64,000 nucleotides of DNA from Pinguiococcus pyrenoidosus (taxonomy: Eukaryota; Sar; Pinguiophyceae; Pinguiochrysidales; Pinguiochrysidaceae): NCBI GenBank assembly GCA_019677205.1, contig JAAMXY010000262.1:124001-188000 (forward strand), given 5' to 3'. Below, one piece after another: positions 1 through 12,030 of this stretch; the first letter of the stretch is position 1, and each line of letters begins with the position of its first letter. The notes below the pieces were generated by a model, which worked only from the letters and a program-made list of their open reading frames with translations, searched no databases and was not told where the DNA came from. Position numbers and translations under genes: made by a program.

Positions 1-550
1 CGCTTGCGTGACCTGTATCAGACGCGAATTGAGGCACTTGCCGAAGGCTTGAGAGAGTTCGTCACTCTTCGGCTGCGCGAATACAGCGAGTGCAGCAACC
101 GAAGCTCAACGCAGCGAGGCTCGGATTGGCCCGATCTTGGATCTTTGGGTACCTTGGTCCCGGTACTGGAGTCCCCGCCGCGCAAGTACGTACCTCCCAT
201 GGCCGGGATCGAAACGGAACGGCGCGCAGCAACCCTTATGTCACGTAAACTGGCCTCGCGCGCGGACTTGCTCCCAATCAGCTCGCTCTGTTCCCAACGC
301 AGCCCAATGGCGTGCGAGGGAGGCTGAAGTTGCTTCGTCGTCCACTTGGGCACTGCGCGCCATGCTGCGTCAGATGTGTCGCGCGCCGCGTCCGCCCAAA
401 GCGTCCTTCGCGGCAGTTTCTCGGTGACAGCACGAAAGGGCACTGCTCAAATCTGCCTCGACGCGGGAAAAGAGCGGAAAAGTGGGGAGCAGCGCTGCTG
501 GCGCGCGCATTCTGTTGCGGTGTACACTTCGAATCGCCGAGTGCCTTCGG

Positions 551-2145
551 ATGGAAGTGGTCCAGCTGCGCTCGTCCTCGCGCGTGAGGAAGCCTCCCGA
601 GCTGCTCTCTGAGTATCAGGTAATCGCAGGCTGGGAGCGATTCACGAAAGTTGCCCCGAGGTGCTGAGACCACGTCCTGCTTCACAGGCGAATCCACCGC
701 AGCAATGGGACCACGGAAGTTCAACGCGCAACGCCCGGAAGAGCGCCGCAGCGAAGCGCAGACGCTGTGAAAAGAGTCGCGCAGCGAACGAAAAGAGGTT
801 TGGAGGGTCTGCGGCGCGTTCAGGCGGTTTGGCAGGGACGTCAACGCCGCTTTCGGGGAGACAAACGACGACGAGCCACGCGACAGTCCAGCGTGTTTCG
901 CAGAAGCGCCGGAGGATCTTTGGGACGACGAGCCGCGCCGATGCGCGAGCGGCCACCCGACGCCAGCTGGAAGAGCTGGTGAAGTCTGCGGATAAGCTGC
1001 AGACTCGAGTGGACGCGGCACGCAGGGGGCGGCGCTCTCGACGTTTCGTGGACACGTTGGATTCGGATTCGGATTCGGATTCGGATGGTGACTCGATGAC
1101 GACAGCAGATGAGCCTGGCGACACGGAAGAGGTGCTCGCGTGCGAGGAAGTGCTGGATGTCACCGATGTGCGCAAAATGGGGAAGCGGGCTGCTTCACTG
1201 GTCTCTTGGCCCGGGGCCACAAAAGTCGCAGAGGTCGTCAGTGACGAAGCTGAGGAAGATGGGGAAGATGGGGAAGATGGGGAAGATGGGGAAGATGGGG
1301 AAGTGGGGGAGGAGGATGCTGAAGAAGATGCTGGAGAAGAAGACGAAGAAGAACAAGAAGACGAACAAGAAGTCAGCGAGGTTATCGTGATCGACTCCGA
1401 TGAGGAGTCCGGCCCACGTGCAACCTGCGGAGGGAGTTCTGCGTCTTCGGGGGGATCGCATGAGCAACACCACCTGGCAGGGACGGCTGGCCGCGCGAGA
1501 TTGGAAGTGGATGGGCATGCCGCGGATGACGCTGACGGGCGCTTCGCTGCCGGCGACGATTTCCGATCGAACGATGCGGCGCAGGAGGAAGTCGAAGACG
1601 GCGCCTTCGGTGACACCAATTTCTCTTCATTCCCTTGCAGCTTGCCCGCGCGGATGCTTGGGAAGGATCTTGAAGCAGGTGCACTGCCTTCGCCGGCGGG
1701 TTTCGACGAGCTAGGGCAGGATGATGAGCCTTTCTCTTCCGCGACGAGCGACCCATTTTCCCCGTCGCAAAGTACCCTTGCTAGCACGGATGCGGAGCTT
1801 CGTCTTAGCCCTCTGCTGCGGCCGTTGATGGAGCAGGATCCTTTGCAGGACCTCAGTCTCGAATCGGCGAGTCCCTTAAGGGAGGAAGAGGCAGGCCTGC
1901 TCAGCGTCATGGAGCTCGGTGACGTGCAGGCGCCCGATCTCCTCACATCCGAGGTAGAGATTGAGGCGACGTGCGATGCTTTTGAGGCGACGTGCGATGC
2001 TTTTGAGGCGACATGTGGAGCACCTGAGGAGACGCTGCAAGAGGCTGTTCCTGTGAGGAAGCCGCAGCGGGCCTGGAAAAGTGTCACGCCTGCAGCGGAG
2101 GAGTTCTTGATAGCCGTCCAACCACCAATGCAGCGGGTATGTTAA
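551..2145 (+). CDS. Acidic nuclear-type protein with a SUMO-interacting motif
   Basis: No family recognised. The long open frame has no early ATG, so I place the start at 551 in a 23-codon first exon (551-619) joined to 688 across a 68-nt phase-0 intron (GTAATC..TTCACAG). The product begins with a basic Arg/Lys-rich stretch, then Ser-Asp repeats (1059-1086, GATTCG hexamers), a Glu/Asp-Gly tract (about 1250-1375) and the segment EVIVIDSDEES. That segment is a textbook SUMO-interacting motif: a hydrophobic core V-I-V-I followed by acidic residues and Ser. The C-terminal half is low complexity with a 21-nt tandem repeat. The frame stops at 2145, but a GTATGT donor at 2137 just before the stop means another exon could follow, with a possible acceptor near 2341. 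A nuclear SUMO-linked scaffold is inferred from composition only. Confidence 0.6.
1255..1310 (+). repeat. 9-nt coding tandem repeat (acidic Glu-Asp-Gly)
   Basis: About five copies of GATGGGGAA encode repeated Glu-Asp-Gly inside the acidic protein. The run stays in frame and is probably polymorphic. Confidence 0.8.
1969..2024 (+). repeat. 21-nt coding tandem repeat
   Basis: Two perfect copies and one diverged copy of a unit starting GAGGCGACGTGCGATGC encode repeated Glu-Ala-Thr-Cys near the C-terminus of the acidic protein. Confidence 0.8.
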
Positions 2146-2477
2146 TTAACAGAATCAAGCCTCGATTTGAACGTTATCCTGCGCACATCACGGCATGCAT
2201 ACTCCACTCGATCACAACTGCTATGCTTCTTCCTCCCAATCCCTACACGCGGATCGCAATGCTAGTCCTCCCCTCGGAACTGGTCCGAAAAGGGAACCCC
2301 CTTCACGCAAATCCCTGCGTTCCACTACGAAAGCTCTCGCCCAGTCTCCTACGGACAACGCGCTGCTCGCTGAATATCTAGATATCGTGATACCTTCTAC
2401 CCAGCACACTACCATTTTTCTTTAGAACGAAGACGCTACTCCAGGACCCCCACAACCACGCGTTTCGATTCGCTGCA

Positions 2478-2515
<38 letters not shown>

Positions 2516-2628
2516 CAAAATTGCGCGCAAAACAAGCAGGACGGCAGACCATCCACGCAGACTGAATCAACTAGTGCTAGCACCACGACTCCAGGCGAGC
2601 TGCTCAGTTCTCTGGAGCCAGGACGTCC
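2146..2628. other. Intergenic spacer with (CA)n microsatellite
   Basis: This convergent spacer lies between the acidic protein and the VMP1 3' end. A (CA)n run of about 19 units occupies roughly 2476-2514. No gene is convincing here, although a last exon of the upstream gene (to a stop at about 2425) cannot be excluded. Confidence 0.6.
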
Positions 2629-4729
2629 TCACGGTCTTACCCGGAGCTCGTCTTCGCTTCCATCGACGGGGCTGCGACCAAGGTCGGTCTCGCCCGAGTC
2701 TCCGGCTTCGGCTGTGTTTGGGACGGAGGAATGCTCGCCCCTTTGCTCTATTGCTACAGACGCCTGCTCGTCCTTGGACGGGGCAAGGTCTTCTACTGCG
2801 GCTGCTCGCTGCGACAGCGGCGTTCTATCGTGGCGCTGGTCCGGCTGAATCTGCACCTTGTGCTGCCGGTCGTCCGAGTCCAAGCGCGCCGCCTGAGAAA
2901 TCTTCGTGAGGCCGGCCGAGTGATACGAGTCTCTCCGCTTCTTAAACATCCGATGCTTCAAACTGGCGACTTGCTTCCGGTCCTTCTCGTTCACGTGGTA
3001 GTGCGCGCACTGCTCGATGCAGCTGACCACGAAGTACAGCACCACCGATATCATGATCAGCGCCCAGCCTCTGGAAACGATGTGCGCCCAGTCGACGCCA
3101 CCCCCCGTTGCGGAGCTTCCTGCCGCAATCCCGACATCCCCGTTCGCCTTCGTCGTGAAGCGTGAGCGCCCCTTCTCCAGAATCCCCATCACCATCGCCT
3201 CTACTCCAAGCGAATCCGGCGTCACCGCGTCAATGAGAGCCAGCGACTGCCGCAGCGAGGACTTGTTGAACGCACACACGACGCAGGACGCCTGGAGAGT
3301 CGTCTGCACGAAGCAAAGATATTGCCAAAAGGCAGCCAAGAGTTAGCCACACATTGGCGAGTCCCATCGTGCAAGCCTGCGAAGGAGAGATTGGGAAGCT
3401 TCGTTGGAAGGGCCGCCCGTGCGTACCTTGACCGCCATCTTCCCAAGGAGCGTCGCAATGAAGAACGTCCAGAACGGAAGGTTCGTCTGACCACAGAAGA
3501 TACCACAGAGGTCGAAGGCCGGGTTGGGAATCGCGGCTAGAACAAAAACGCCCCAGAACCCATTGCGCTCCAGGAAGCGCAGCATCGTGTGCTCAATGTA
3601 GGTGCTGACCCGGCGAAGTCCTCCAAGGGTGCTCGCCGGCGGTGGCTGATCCTTGCCAAGCGCTTTGCCCGAGGACGTCTTGATCGGGGTCTTCCCCGTT
3701 CGCGCGCTCCCAGCCATGATGCTATCAAGCTCTGCGTTGGCCTTTCCCGTCTTGAGAGAATATGACAAACATCAGGCGGCGACCGTGAAAGTGTCGAAGA
3801 ACAACGCCAGGGAAGCAGCGCGAGCCTTACCGCGGCAGCAGCCTTTGCCACGACGTACGGAGGAATCTCCCCGATGGCCGTCCCCGCACCGAACAGTAGG
3901 ACCGCCGGCAGCACGCGACCCATAATGTCTTCGAAGCCAACCTCGTCTCCGACGAGAGCTTCCTCCTCGTCTTCCTCCTCTAGAGCGGCATTGGCGCACA
4001 CGAAGGCGGCGGGCGAGTGACGGAACCACATGTCCGAAAACGACTCAAACTCCATGCCCTTGCATTCTTGGGCCGTGAGCGCAACCTGTGGCCCCCAAAA
4101 AGAAAAGGCAGTGGTGAGCCGCCAAGGCCGCAAGGCCAGGGCGTGGGCCGCATCGCGCGTTCCGCAAGCCACCTAGTCGAATCTACCTTGATGATGTGCG
4201 GGAACAAGAAGAGGATGCCGCTCTGAATGCCGCTCCCCAGGCCTATGGAGGAGAGGATGCCGAGTCCGAGCCACCACGTCGCGAAGCGCAGCCAGAAGTG
4301 CATCAGCTCGACATATGGCGTGTGCTCGCCCACGCGACTCGCGGCGAACAGCCACAGACCCAAGAGCGGCATGACGACCCACTTCACGACGCGGCTGTCC
4401 AGCAGGTGCAGAACAAACTTGGAGCTGGTGTCGTACACCACGCAATTGAAATGGTACAGCGTCGCCAACGGCTGCTTCCAGAGGCGCAGCTCCTGCGAAA
4501 CAGCGGCCAAGGTCCTTTAGATCCAGCCCTCGCGCCACTTCCGAAAAAGCTGCGGTTTGAATGTCAAGCGCACCTCGATGCGCTGCTGGCGCCGCAGCTT
4601 GTCCATCGCGATGCGATTCGACACCGACGAGCGAGGACTGCCAAACGGAGTCCGCACGATGAGGGGCTTCGGCGTGACCGTCGTGGCCCGCGATTTGCTC
4701 GGCGTCGACATTCCCGTTGAGAGCGTCAT
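2629..4729 (-). CDS. VMP1: VMP1 (vacuole membrane protein 1), ER VTT-domain protein
   Basis: VMP1 is an ER multispanning protein of the VTT/DedA superfamily that acts in phospholipid scrambling, ER contact sites and autophagosome formation. Five exons read from the minus strand: 4729-4574, 4492-4187, 4085-3831, 3750-3427 and 3303-2629. All four introns (81, 101, 80, 123 nt) are phase 0, giving 571 residues. Diagnostic segments are GILFLFPHI (second exon), AIGEIPPY (third exon) and FWGVFVLAAIPNPAFDLCGI followed by PFWTFFIATLLGK (fourth exon), the VTT core with its reentrant loop. A late hydrophobic segment precedes a charged, low-complexity tail of about 100 residues, longer than in animal VMP1. 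A short acidic insert (EEEDEEEALVGDE) sits before the GEIPPY segment. Identity is firm; the N-terminal 50 residues are poorly conserved. Confidence 0.9.
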
Positions 4730-5729
4730 GCTCGGCGCTCGCGTGTCCGCGCGTTCCGCCTATGTGTTTCGCCGCGGATCCCTCGCAAACACGTAAGACG
4801 TCTCCGGCCGAAGCATTCAGGGAAGATTCGGCGCGGAAAGCGGGCGCTTCGCAAAGACACACGCGTTCAAACGCCGCGCAAAGAGAGTCTTCGACTTTCG
4901 TACGCTCTCAAGCTTGTCCGCCTTTGTAGCAGCTCCCAAGTGGCGCGTCTCCGGCCCAGGTCCCGCCACTGCCCACGAAGACGGTCTGCACTCGCGACGA
5001 GGCAGAAGTGCCCACTGAAACCACTCACGCGCCGCGTCCGTTCCGCCGCGCTGGCGTCAGAGAGCCTCGCAAGCGCCGCGAGGGGGCGTGCTCCAGGACG
5101 GCGTTCCGGAGTTGTGACGGACGGATAGTCGACACGGGCAACGGTGAGTAGCTCCCATTGGCTGAGGCGCTCGGATTTTCAGGCCGTACGCGCCGCGTTC
5201 AAGGTGACAAGCGAGAATGAGGAACAGTGATTGGATGATAAAAATTGCATCCGGCCTCCCATAGGTCAACGGACAGCGCAGAATGGGCAGTACCCAATTG
5301 CGGCAAGCCTCTGCATTGGAAAGTCGAGGTTCGTCAGTTTTCGCGTGCCAATCATTCGACCAGATCGTGAAGTTTTGCGCAGATTCAATTGCGTAGGATG
5401 CGTAAGGAAGATGGCAGCAAAGCTTCTGCAAGATTCGCAGACGGGTGTCTTTACCTGCGGCACCAACGTGCGCGCCAATCCCGTCTACCCCTGACTGACG
5501 CTTGTAAGAATTGAAGAATTGGGAGGGCAGGGCAGGTGTAGGAACTGGGAGCTGCTGAGTGAGCTACTGTACGCTTCTTTCTGGAGTTGTCGAGGGAGAA
5601 GCGGGAGACGAGGTTGGCAGAGATTCTGAGAACGAAAGCCGTCGTTCACCCGTTTGTCCTTCGGATGGAGGGAGCGCGTTTTCTCTCCATGTCCGTCGAC
5701 AGGCAGAAGTGCTGAACTTTTGGTGTTCC
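4730..5729. other. Intergenic region, nothing recognised
   Basis: This 1-kb stretch lies upstream of VMP1 and downstream of the RCC1/BTB gene, both on the minus strand. It should hold the VMP1 promoter. Short open frames on both strands show no conserved feature. Confidence 0.6.
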
Positions 5730-8700
5730 TCACGCCACAATCCTGCGCTTGACTTCAAATGCCGCGGCGATGACCACAATCACATTCACTGCGGGCACGA
5801 ACGGGCCAATCACCTGCGACCCACCGACATCATCAGCTGGGTCGGGAACGACGGAGGAGCAGGAGGCAACCTGTGGAGGAAAAGGCCTTTCGCACCTTGA
5901 TGTCGTACGCATCGAAAATCATCCGGTACGTGCCGAAGATCACGGCGAGAAGGATCGTCGCGCTCCAAGGGAAGCTGAATCCGTGACCGGTGCCCGACGC
6001 AGTGCCCGACTTCTGACTCCGCGACAGAGCAGCTACGACATGAACTGCTGGTCAGGCTTTGTCCTTTCTTGGTGCCTTGCGGGTGGGGGGCGAAGGAGGG
6101 ACATCTGGGCACAGCTGCTTGCTTGTGAAGATGCTTCGTACCTTTCGAGGAAGGGTAGTCGTACATCATGCTCAGGGGCATCTCAAGACTACGCCGCATC
6201 CCATCATAGAAGGCTTCCTTGATGGCGCCGTTGCCGAAGATGACCTGGAAAGGTCCCAAAGCGACCGGAAGCTTACTCCAGAATCGGACGTCTGCCTTCC
6301 GGCAATCGCGGCTCCTTTGCTCGGCTCGTACCTGGCGAAAGAAGCTCGGCTGCAGCGCCACTAAGCCTGGCTTCTCCAGCAGAAACGCAAAAGCCTCCGT
6401 TCGCAGCCTGGGATGTCTTGCGTCACGCGTTTATTCTTTCGCTCGGTCCGCGCCTTGCCTTCGCGCGCGCTCGAGGTGCCCCACCTGGACGCGGAAGCAA
6501 TCCTACCGCAAACGGAGAGAATGGCACCAACGTTCGTCTCGTCCACCGTGATCGCACTCTCGACGACTTCCAGAAAGTCCGGAATGCCGTATCTGCGAGA
6601 CGCCCAAGGCGAATCCGTCCGTAGGAATGAGTGTTTCGCGTAGAACGCGACGAGGCATTGTGGCCTCCCAGATTGCGCACCTGTCTGCGCTGATCAGATC
6701 ATCCAGCAGCGCTTCCACCCCAGCCGGCTGGAATCGACCGGTGTACAGGAAGTGAACCATTCGGTACAGAGAGCCGAAGCTGCCAGGCATCTCGATCTCA
6801 ACAGACACCGGCGTCTTCGCAAGGCCAAGCGCCGACCGGCCCCCCGGAGGAACAAGGGGGGACAGATTCCCGCAAAGCATCGCTCGGAAGTAATCCGATC
6901 GCGTCGCGAGCACGACAGAGTGCGCGAACAGCGGACGATTGCCCGCTTTGAGAATCACGTCTGCCCACGCAGACTCGCCAACAAGAGCACCGAGCTGCAA
7001 GGCCATTCCGAACTGCTCCGGCTCGCTCAAGGTGTCCGCAACCTCGCCCGAGCTTGCTCCCGGGGCGGCCTGCAGCAACCTAGCTCAGTTTCACGCCTTT
7101 GCGCGTGACCCTCGCGCTTCTCCCACCTGGTGGTTGTCGGCGTCACTCCAAGTGCCCCTGCGCAGGTGCACCACCTGCGCACAGAGCTTGGCCAGGCAAG
7201 GCATGCCGAAGTTGGTCGCAAGACCCCGCAGATCCGCCGGCAGCGACGAAGAGGAAGGAGATAGGACGCCGCGCTCAAGCGTGCCGTGGTAGATGTAGTA
7301 CACCAGATGGCGAAGTTTCCGGACGGACACGGATGGGAAGAAGAGCTCGACGGATCCTGAGCTTTCCAACGTGAGAAGGCAGCGCGCATCTCAGAAAGTA
7401 GCATCACTGCAATCAGCTCACCTAGCTTGTCTTGAACTCTTGCCTCCTCCTCGAGAATCTTGTCCCGAAGGAACGGGGACCGTTGGGCGAGCATGATTCG
7501 ATGGGCCAGCACCTTTCCGCCTGCCCCGACAAGGATCGTGTCTGGCCGGAGCGGACTTTGCCTGTCGAGGTCATCGGCGGGCTGCGCGGATGCCCCCGCC
7601 AGGGTTTCCCAAAGTCGCCTTCCCATCGTCGCCGCGATCGGCTCTCCCGCGGTCGCAAGCATCACGCGCTGTCCTCCGCATGCAACGCAGCGAGCATTCG
7701 CGTCCGCGAGTCCGCGAGGGAACCACGGAGACTGCGCCATCTTTGGCACGGAGACGCGGCCACCGCTGGGAATGGAGGGACCCTCTCCGCACAAGTACAC
7801 CGAACCGGGACGAGGATGCTCGGTCACGAGGGCCGTCGTCCGGTAGCCCAGTGACATTTGACAGATCCTTTGAGCCTGCAGCGCCGCGACTCTCCGCGGT
7901 TTGGCCCAGTGGAATCCGGCACGTCCTATCCGCGTCTCGTGCGCGGTGGTGCCAACGACGACCGCCACGGATTCTCCCATCGACGCAGCAACCAGGTCTG
8001 CACCTGTGGCATCCGCCGCAGCCTTGGCGGCGGAGGCTGCGGCCCTGCGGCTAGCATCACCATGGCCCAGGCAAGATGCGCCTCTCGCTCCCCAGGTCCA
8101 TAGGCCTCCGCTCTGGTCGACCACAGCGGTGTGGTCGAATCCACAGGCGACGAATCTGGCCCGTACACTGCCCGCACGATTTGCGCCTTCCTGAAAAGGC
8201 TCAATCTGGACAGGCTCTACGAGTTCGTCGCAAAGGCCACCTTCCTCGTTTGGACGCGGGCAGCCAACCTGGCCGCTGTCGTTCCGACCCCAGCCCCAAA
8301 GATGGCCTTGGGTCGTGACGGCCATGGCATGCGAGTCTCCACACGCCACCTCCTTGGCGGCGGCACTGGCGATGTGGACCCTTTGTGGCAGAAGCTGGAA
8401 CCGCGTGGATGTCCGCCGCGACCGCTTCCGTCCATGACTACCTCGTTTGGCAACCTGTGGCGCCCGGTATCCCAGTCGTCCTCTGCTTCGACAGCCCCAG
8501 CTGAAGAGGTGCCCGCCCTCGATAACGCAGACCGTGAACATTCCTCCGCAAGCGACCTTCAAGACCCTCGGCGACGACGAGCTTGGGTGCGCAGCCCTCT
8601 CTCGTTTGCCACGTGGGTCAATGCCCCTCGCAGAAGATACGCCGGAGGCCTTCCGAAGCGTCGAAGAAAGAGACTTCGGATGCAGAACGGAAGCCATGTC

Positions 8701-10968
8701 GCCGTGCCCTGATGCTGCTCCTTTTCCCCACGTGTACAGATCTCCATCGGCGTCAACCGCGGCCGAGTGGCTTCCGAGCGCGTCGGCGCCCACCGCAATC
8801 TGGACAATGACGGGCACACGAGCGTTTGGAGATACCGCTTTTGCTTCTTCACTTTCCCAAATGGCAAGCGTGAACGTTGGCGTGCTGAAGGTCGCACCAG
8901 TTCCCAGCGCGCCGTCCGACCCATCTCCACAAGCCAGTACGCTTCCAAAAGCTGTCAAAGCCAGCGTATGCCTCGCAGAGCACGCGAGCTGCGCAATGGG
9001 CACGAGGGGCAGACCACAAAGGTTCTCAAGGGACAGATGCGTCGGCGAGAGTATCTCGGCAGCCGAATCTACCCCCGAGCTGCCGCAAGTGTCCCGACCC
9101 CATGCCCAAAGGCACGAGCCTCCGGCGAGACCTCCGTGCAGGGCGTCAGCAAGCGCGCTGTCATTGTACGATCTGGTCGTCGCCGGATTTCTGCTTGCTT
9201 CTCTCATGTCTGCCGACTCGTCCAGAAGCAGATCGGCAGCCTCTTGGTCCCGCGCCTCCCTTGCCTCCTTCCCGTCGTCTCGCTTGGAAGCGTCGCCGAG
9301 CAGATCAAAGCGCAGTCCGCAGTTCCGTGCGCTACGAAGATGGCTCTGCTGATCCCCCTCCAGAGTCTTCGATGGCCCCGATGCATGCTGGTGAGCATCG
9401 TGAAACGCGTCGTCTTGGTCAAGGCCCAGAAGCTCCACATGCCACATCAGCACCTTGAAGCGCGGGTCGCGGTCATCCCAATCATCCGAGGTATCCCATG
9501 TCCAGGGCTTCGACGCCTTCGCCAGCCGCCTTGCCCATCCAGACCAACGCCTTTGGCGGGGGCTTTCCTGGCCGCTCCGGGCCGTCTGGATCTGGAAGGG
9601 ATGTCCGATGCAAAGCTCGGCGCCAATGCCGGACCCAATTTCACAGCGCGGCTCCAACTTGAGGAGAACGTCGACAAACACGTTGGCCTGATCTCGCCTA
9701 GCATCCCTTATTTGAAGTTCACCAGCACCAGCACGAGCACCAGACTCTCCAGGATCGGATGGCCTGTTCGTCTGCACCCGCTTTCCACCCGCGCCCTTCG
9801 CCGCGCCTGGGACGCCGATGCTGGCCTTCAGCGCTTGCCGGACCGAGTCTCGCGATGATTTGAGGAGCTGCGCCGTTCTGCTCAGGGTCCGATTCGCAAG
9901 CGACTCGACGCGTCTCTCGGGCATCACGCGGTCGAGGCGACCGATCGCTTCGAAGCATGCGGCGAAGAATGCGTCGACGCTGGCCCGACGTTCGGCAGCT
10001 TCGCTCAGCTCGGGCGCACTCCCGAGTAGTGCCTTCTGGCCGGAAGTGCATGGACGGCATCGCACCGGAAAGCGACCTGCTTCGGTCTCGATGCGAACCG
10101 AAAATTTGCGAACAGACGTTGCCAGTGCTTCTCGAATTTCCGCTTGCTCCACAGTCAGACTCGTCGGCTCCGCAGCCTGGGGGAAGAGAGAGTACGGGAA
10201 GCAGTGGCGCCGAGGCAAAGCGGCCACCATGTTCAGCAGAGCTTGCCGAATCTGCGCCGCGCTGGCCGCGGCTGAGACGCGCTCTCTTAGAGTGCGTAGA
10301 GCGTGGCGTAAAAGTCTCTGTCGAAGCCTCTGTAGCGGCGCTGCGGTCTCTTCATCAGCTTTCGCCAGCAGTCCGTCCAGGCCCGCGCGACACCGCAGCA
10401 TTTTCTGAAGCGCTCGCACGCGAGCGCTCTTGTCCGGAGTGTCTCCATTCCAGATTTCGCGGAGAGCCCTCTCCGCTTCCTCCGCGACCTCCTCCATCGT
10501 CTGCAAAAGCTTATAGTCCGCTTGCGCCGCCGCTATCCCGCGATGGCCACGAAGCGCCGGACGCGCTTTGCGCCACAGCGCTCGGGCCGCTTGGCCCGCA
10601 TCCGCGTCCTCAGCTGTTGGAAAGCATCCGAAAGGCAAAAGACCAGGGCGCGGCTTCAAAACTCCGACTGTTTCCGCGCGGGATTCAAAGGCTTTGTAGT
10701 TTTGCCGCGGTTTCCCGTTTGAATTTCCCGAAAGGCTTTTGCCGGCGCCACGCAGCACGCCCGCATGCACGTTTTGGTTGCTCCTCCGCTCGTTTGCTCG
10801 TTTGACTCGTTTGAGCTGAACGCTCGAAACAAGACATCTTCTGAGGCGTCCGCTGGTATCCATCCGTCCCAGATGCCGATTGTCGCGCGACACGAGCGCG
10901 ACACCGATCGCAAGGCACAGCGAGTGAGACGAATGGACGGGACGGAACCCGCGCGCCGCCGCGCTCAT
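5730..10968 (-). CDS. RCC1-repeat, double-BTB, BACK protein with C-terminal membrane hairpin (IBtk-like)
   Basis: Seven exons (10968-7422, 7356-7127, 7069-6681, 6592-6485, 6407-6142, 6032-5896, 5813-5730) join without a frame break into 1,586 residues. Residues 1-600 are charged and unrecognised. Residues ~640-1100 carry RCC1 repeats (CLWAWGRD, DLYTWGKG, HLFSWG, HLWGWGRNDSGQVG, GLWTWGARG). Two BTB domains follow: the first has DTILVGAGGKVLAHRIMLAQ and resumes after an intron at LRHLVYYIYHGTLE; the second has WADVILKAGNRPLFAHSVVL. A BACK-like segment (LRTEAFAFLLEKPGLVAL) comes next. RCC1 plus tandem BTB is the plan of IBtk, a CUL3 adaptor, so substrate recruitment to ubiquitin ligase is the likely role. 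Ankyrin repeats of animal IBtk are not seen. The last ~55 residues form two hydrophobic helices (ATILLAVIFGTY, PFVPAVNVIVVIAAAF), unexpected for the family. The hairpin could instead be a separate downstream gene. Confidence 0.75.
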
Positions 10969-11099
10969 TGTTGCTCCACTGCGGAAACAGGCCCCTGCGA
11001 CTTCCGATCACGAGCTGTAGTTAGTCTGGGGAGGAACCAGAACGGGGTTCCGTGGCGAAAGCGACTTGAGAGACGCGCTGCGAGTGGACTAGAACAGCC
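10969..11099. promoter_or_regulatory. 131-bp divergent promoter (RCC1/BTB and snRNP E)
   Basis: The two start codons lie only 131 bp apart and point outward, so both promoters and both 5' UTRs must fit here. I see no TATA box. Confidence 0.6.
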
Positions 11100-11651
11100 A
11101 TGTCGTTCAGACAATCGGGAGGTGGCGGGGGCCGCCGGGTCAAGAAGGTCTGCGATGCGTCTGAGGAGCTTTTTCAAGCATGAGGACAAGCTGACCAGAC
11201 GCTGCGCTCGCCGCTTTGCAGGTTATGACCCAACCAATCCACCTGATCTTTCGGTATCTGCAAGAGGTATGCAGCGGAGCTTCTGAAGCAGTACGGCGCC
11301 GACGTCTGATGCTTCGCTCTCTCCTTCTTGAATTTTTGAATTTCGCTAAATTATGTTTTATTTTTGCCTGTCTTGCGCAGGGCACGCCGATCCGAATCTG
11401 GCTCTACGAGAACACGGCACTGTTCATGGAGGGCACCATTGTCGGCTTTGATGAGTACATGAACATCGTGCTGGACAACGCAGCTGAGGTAGGCGCTTGG
11501 CGCGGCTCTACCGGGGTCGTTCTGCAGGATGCTAAGGCTGCTTTCGTAGGTGCTGGCACGGAGTGGGGACCGGAAGGAGCTTGGGCGGATCCTTCTAAAA
11601 GGGGACACCATCACCCTCATCCAGGCGCAGCCGGTGCAGCAGCCTGCGTGA
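11100..11651 (+). CDS. SNRPE: Small nuclear ribonucleoprotein E (SmE)
   Basis: SmE is one subunit of the heptameric Sm ring on U1, U2, U4 and U5 snRNAs. Four exons (11100-11147, 11222-11266, 11381-11488, 11550-11651) with three phase-0 introns (74, 114, 61 nt) encode 100 residues, about the usual length. The Sm1 motif is in PIHLIFRYLQ and IRIWLYENTALFMEGTIVGF, followed by DEYMNIVLDNA. The Sm2 motif reads GRILLKGDTITLIQ. The N-terminus adds a short Gly-Arg-rich segment (SGGGGGRRVKK) in place of the usual few residues. The last exon is too short and shifted to be obvious as an ORF, but its frame is fixed by the Sm2 motif. Confidence 0.95.
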
Positions 11652-12030
11652 AGCGGGCTGGGAGGCTGGGAGGCTGGGAGGCTGGGAGGCTGGGAGGCAG
11701 CCAAAGTATGGTCGGCGCGATGCACAAGCGTAGTCTGACAGAATGAAGTTGTGCTTTCTTCCGATCGACTCGTTTCTCGGCACTCTAGCTATTCCGCCGC
11801 GCAGGCGAAGACAACGCAAAAACTCGCCTGCGAGCGGACCGGTTTCCCGTCCTTCGCCCCTGCCTACCGATCCAGCTCTTCTCCCCCACGCTGCTGCTAT
11901 TTCGGGAAAGGACAGACACTCGCTTCTACGCACGCAAGTAGGCATGCATTGGCTTTCTACTACGCTCCGCGCCACCGGCGCCCTATCTTCTTCGCCCCCT
12001 CCAATGAGGTTTCTTCCCTATCTGTCGTCC
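11652..12030. other. Convergent spacer with 8-nt tandem repeat
   Basis: Between the SmE and KCC 3' ends lies a tandem array of CTGGGAGG (about five copies, roughly 11657-11698). Nothing else is recognised. Confidence 0.7.

Noticed and set aside
4..327. Short plus-strand frame at the left edge beginning RLRDLYQTRIEALAEGL
   Set aside because: The first 30 codons look helical and could be the end of an upstream gene, but the rest is not protein-like and no splice or stop fits clearly. The evidence was too little to call; 1-550 is otherwise without a supported gene.
642..2087. Minus-strand 481-codon open frame rich in Ser
   Set aside because: It is the antisense shadow of the acidic protein: Ser-rich runs are the complement of GAA/GAT repeats, and no conserved segment is seen.
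5896..5910. A 25-nt intron between the two hydrophobic helices of the RCC1/BTB gene
   Set aside because: The segment GTGCGAAAGG..TCCACAG is too short for splicing; the acceptor at 5814 (78-nt intron, phase 0) keeps the frame and is preferred.
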